Origin: an uncultured Agathobacter sp.
GTDB lineage: Bacteria; Bacillota; Clostridia; Lachnospirales; Lachnospiraceae
Assembly (NCBI GenBank): GCA_934316545.1
Contig: CAKRDT010000028.1
Span: forward strand, 1-25,420
Length of the DNA stretch: 25,420 nucleotides
Reading direction: 5' to 3'
The notes below the pieces were generated by a model. The model was not told where the DNA came from. It made no database searches and saw nothing but the letters and a program-made list of their open reading frames with translations. Position 1 is the first letter of the stretch; each line of letters begins with the position of its first letter. Shown piece after piece: positions 23,567 to 25,420 of the stretch. Both the position numbers and the translations under genes were made by a program.

Positions 23567-24270
23567 TGACAGATCCATATCAGGTGCTGGGCGTTACAAG
23601 AGGCGCTTCGGATGAAGAAATCAAGAAAGCATATCGGACATTAAGCCGTAAGTATCACCCGGATGCAAATGTCAACAATCCAAATAAAGATCAGGCAGAG
23701 GAGCGCTTTAAGCAGGTGCAGCAGGCTTACGATCAGATTATGAAAGAAAAGCAGCAGGGACCATCCGGTAACTATGGCGGGTTCAGTGGCTATGGTGGTG
23801 GGCAGAGTGCCTCCGGCAACGGTGGCGGCTATAGCCAGCAGGGACCATTTGGTGGTTTTAGCGGAACCTACTATTACGGAAGCAACCATGCGAACTCCCA
23901 GAGAAGAGAGTCCTCGCCGAAGATGCAGGCGGCACTCAATTACATTCGAAATCAGTGTTATGCGGAAGCCCTCAACGTCTTGGGAGAGATTCCGTTTTCA
24001 GAGAGAACCGGACGCTGGTATTATTACAGTGCTGTCGCAAACGATGGACAGGGTAACACGGCTACGGCGTTGGAACATATTCGACGCGCACTTGATCTTG
24101 AACCAAGCAATATGGAATACCGGCAGTTTCAGCAGCATTTGGAGTATGGCGGAACCTGGTACACCAATATGGGAAGCGGATACGACAGACCGTACAGTGG
24201 ATACAGTAATTTCTGTATGAGCCTTCTTTGTATGCAGGCATTGTGTACGTGTTGCTGCCGACCTTTCTAA
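23566..24270 (+). CDS. J-domain co-chaperone with TPR-like region and Cys-rich C-terminus
   Basis: Predicted class-III-type DnaJ protein that stimulates DnaK ATPase at a dedicated site. Of 234 residues, 1-62 are the J domain with the essential H31-P32-D33 (RKYHPDANV) and the expected helices II and III. About 64-106 is a Gly/Ser/Tyr/Phe-rich linker. About 115-190 is helical and TPR-like ([36 protein letters not shown]). The tail is short, hydrophobic and Cys-rich ([20 protein letters not shown]217, C222, C227, C229-231), which could bind metal, be acylated or touch the membrane. DnaJ's zinc finger and C-terminal substrate domains are absent. It is the third gene of the CIRCE-preceded unit. 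The unit ends here, directly before a large foldback and with no ordinary terminator. Confidence 0.92.
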   Translation: MTDPYQVLGVTRGASDEEIKKAYRTLSRKYHPDANVNNPNKDQAEERFKQVQQAYDQIMKEKQQGPSGNYGGFSGYGGGQSASGNGGGYSQQGPFGGFSGTYYYGSNHANSQRRESSPKMQAALNYIRNQCYAEALNVLGEIPFSERTGRWYYYSAVANDGQGNTATALEHIRRALDLEPSNMEYRQFQQHLEYGGTWYTNMGSGYDRPYSGYSNFCMSLLCMQALCTCCCRPF

Positions 24271-24296
24271 AATTTGTAAAATCCGGGTTTGCCGTG

Positions 24297-24708
24297 ATCA
24301 GATAGACTTTCTAAAGCGGACGATACCGGATGATAGAATAACGATAGAAAATTAGCAGTAGATTTTTCTGAGAATGACGGATTTGGAATGATTTCAATGA
24401 CCGGATGTTTTTTCAGAGTTACGACATCGGACGATACAGTTATTTTATCGAAAAATAGGAAAATCAACTTCGGACTTGATTTCAGATAGACAGCAACAAG
24501 TTGTTTCATTTACGCTATTAGCGGACGCAATGGAACTCCGAAGCAGTTTCCTATTTGTTTCGAAAAATAAGTATGATCCGATGTCGATAAGTTGATGGAA
24601 ATAGTCATTAAAATCATCCAAAGTCCTGAACATTTAGAATACTACTGCTCATTTTCTTTTTTACTTTTTTCTATCCACTATCTGTGTATTGAAAATAACC
24701 TATCTGAT
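24297..24708. repeat. Large imperfect inverted repeat (foldback) centred near 24502
   Basis: The left arm runs forward from 24297 and the right arm backward from 24708. Matching blocks in order are ATCAGATAG (24297-24305 / 24700-24708), AGCAGTAG (24354-24361 / 24642-24649), GGAATGATTTCAATGAC with one mismatch and one missing base (24385-24401 / 24604-24619), GACATCGGA (24423-24431 / 24577-24585), AATAGGAAA (24454-24462 / 24547-24555) and CTTCGGA (24468-24474 / 24537-24543). All centre within about 4 bases of 24502, and AACAAGTTGTT lies at the tip. Weaker similarity may reach about 24271 and 24726. No convincing gene lies inside; short minus-strand ORFs lack family features. Confidence 0.85.
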
Positions 24709-24748
24709 GCACGCCCAAAATTTGCCTCATAGTAGATAATAAAAATTG

Positions 24749-24794
24749 ACGCGCGGTGTTATTTTATAAGTGAACGTAAGATTTCGCCGCGCGT
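24749..24794. repeat. GC-rich hairpin in AT-rich DNA
   Basis: ACGCGCGGTG (24749-24758) pairs with CGCCGCGCGT (24785-24794): nine Watson-Crick pairs and one G-T, around a 26-base AT-rich loop. The 3' flank GATTTATTTTAT is T-rich but not a clean T-run. It could be a weak terminator or the core of a mobile or structured element. Confidence 0.7.
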
Positions 24795-24831
24795 GATTTA
24801 TTTTATACAAATTCATTCTGAACAAGCAGAA

Positions 24832-25155
24832 TCTCCTGATCATGCAGTTTCCAGTTCCACCATGACCTGGATTTCATTTTTCTCCTGTAGGTCATGGCCT
24901 TTCCGGGTTTCCCATGACCTGGATTTCATTTTTCTCCTGTAGGTCATGGCCTTTCCAGTTCCACCATGACCTGGATTTCATTTTTCTCCTGTAGGTCATG
25001 GCCTTTCCGGGTTTCCCATGGCCTGGATTTCATTTTTCTCCTGTAGGTCATGGCCTTTCCAGTTCCACCATGACCGGAATTTCATTTTTCTCCTGTAGGT
25101 CATGCAGTTTCCGGTTCTCCCATGACTCAAAGATCGAATTTTCTCTCAGGGTCAT
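24832..25155. repeat. Tandem array of 52-bp units, each with an internal inverted repeat
   Basis: Units begin at 24861, 24913, 24965, 25017, 25069 and 25121 (the last degenerate), with a partial unit from about 24832. Each has a 36-bp core: CATGACCT, a 20-base pyrimidine-rich middle (GGATTTCATTTTTCTCCTGT), then AGGTCATG. A 16-bp spacer follows. Spacers alternate between a version ending TTCCAGTTCCAC and one ending TTCCGGGTTTCC, giving a 104-bp higher-order period. Spacers are not unique and are far too short for CRISPR. On the minus strand every core reads AGGAG, four A, then ATG. Confidence 0.93.
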
Positions 25156-25265
25156 TTTGCCGAGGACGCAGGGAAAAGAAATATTACATAGTACCCCATT
25201 TGACAAAATTCATACCATTTTTAAAGAAAAAGTGATTTCGTCTATGGTTGTAGTGTGAAGTAAAT

Positions 25266-25420
25266 ATGCTAACATGCTGCAAAAAATCCCATTTATGTGG
25301 AGCAAGTGGATCTGCCTATCATTATAGCGTGATGTATCTGTCAAAAAAATTACTAAAACATCACAACAAATTACTCCTTGCTCAAAATACAACTGAGGCA
25401 GAAAAATTTGTATTAGACAA
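25266..25420 (+). CDS. Partial AT-rich ORF running off the right edge
   Basis: From ATG 25266 the frame stays open for 51 codons to the window end (MLTCCKKSHLCGASGS at the start, TTEAEKFVLD at the end). An in-frame TAG lies 15 bases upstream. The ribosome binding site is weak (GTGAAG), and TTGACA at 25200-25205 lacks a good -10. Codon choice (TTA, CTA, AAA, CAT) looks more AT-rich than in the other genes. I do not recognise the product. It could be the start of an accessory or horizontally acquired gene, or a chance frame. Confidence 0.35.
   Translation, partial: MLTCCKKSHLCGASGSAYHYSVMYLSKKLLKHHNKLLLAQNTTEAEKFVLD

Noticed and set aside
24267..24633. Two short minus-strand frames (80 and 62 codons) in the foldback
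   Set aside because: No ribosome binding site or recognisable domain; the inverted-repeat structure explains the sequence better.
24861..25155. Possible CRISPR array
   Set aside because: Cores are 36 bp and regularly spaced, but the 16-bp spacers are too short and only alternate between two sequences. No cas genes are in view.

Overview
The window looks like chromosome from a Gram-positive anaerobe of the Clostridia, most likely family Lachnospiraceae. The basis is the dgt-dnaG-rpoD-trmK order, a class A RNase P RNA, a DUF5685-like protein, a secreted M64 peptidase, strong AGGAGG-type ribosome binding sites, frequent TTG/GTG starts and several c-di-GMP and chemotaxis genes. Genus cannot be fixed from the sequence alone. 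Nearly all genes lie on the + strand.

Layout. (1) 147-5123: a membrane-anchored amidase, a THUMP/RlmL-like methyltransferase with a HEAT-like N-terminus, and a GAF-PAS-GGDEF-EAL c-di-GMP enzyme, tightly spaced and closed by a terminator. (2) 5278-6252: a secreted, probably lipid-anchored NucA/EndA-like nuclease with a C-terminal Cys/His domain. (3) 6421-6834: two divergent tRNA-Leu genes (CAG on -, AAG on +), each with its own sigma-A promoter and terminator. (4) 6937-9879: a 980-residue secreted M64 (IgA-protease-family) metallopeptidase with adhesin-like domains. (5) 10052-14730: a chemoreceptor, a PAS-GAF-GGDEF cyclase and an unrecognised seven-helix membrane protein. (6) 14936-21443: the macromolecular-synthesis cluster dgt, dnaG, rpoD, trmK and a TGS/SAD-like nucleoside kinase. 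(7) 21576-21995: rnpB with promoter and terminator. (8) 22129-24270: a three-gene unit preceded by a sigma-A promoter and a CIRCE-like HrcA operator. It encodes a two-helix zinc-ribbon protein, a DUF5685-like helical protein and a J-domain protein with a Cys-rich tail. (9) 24271-25265: about 1 kb without a convincing gene. It holds a ~410-450 bp imperfect foldback, a GC-rich hairpin and an array of 52-bp units that each contain an inverted repeat. An AT-rich partial ORF follows and runs off the right edge.

How it fits together. Regions 1 and 5 join surface remodelling and signalling (amidase, two c-di-GMP enzymes, chemoreceptor). Region 6 is core replication, transcription and tRNA modification. 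Region 8 is the most promising little-described system: a heat-shock-type operator in front of a J-domain protein and two Cys-rich partners of unknown role. One partner carries two Asp-rich motifs that resemble those of squalene/phytoene synthases. Region 9 is the structural oddity: its repeats and foldback are not explained by any gene in view.
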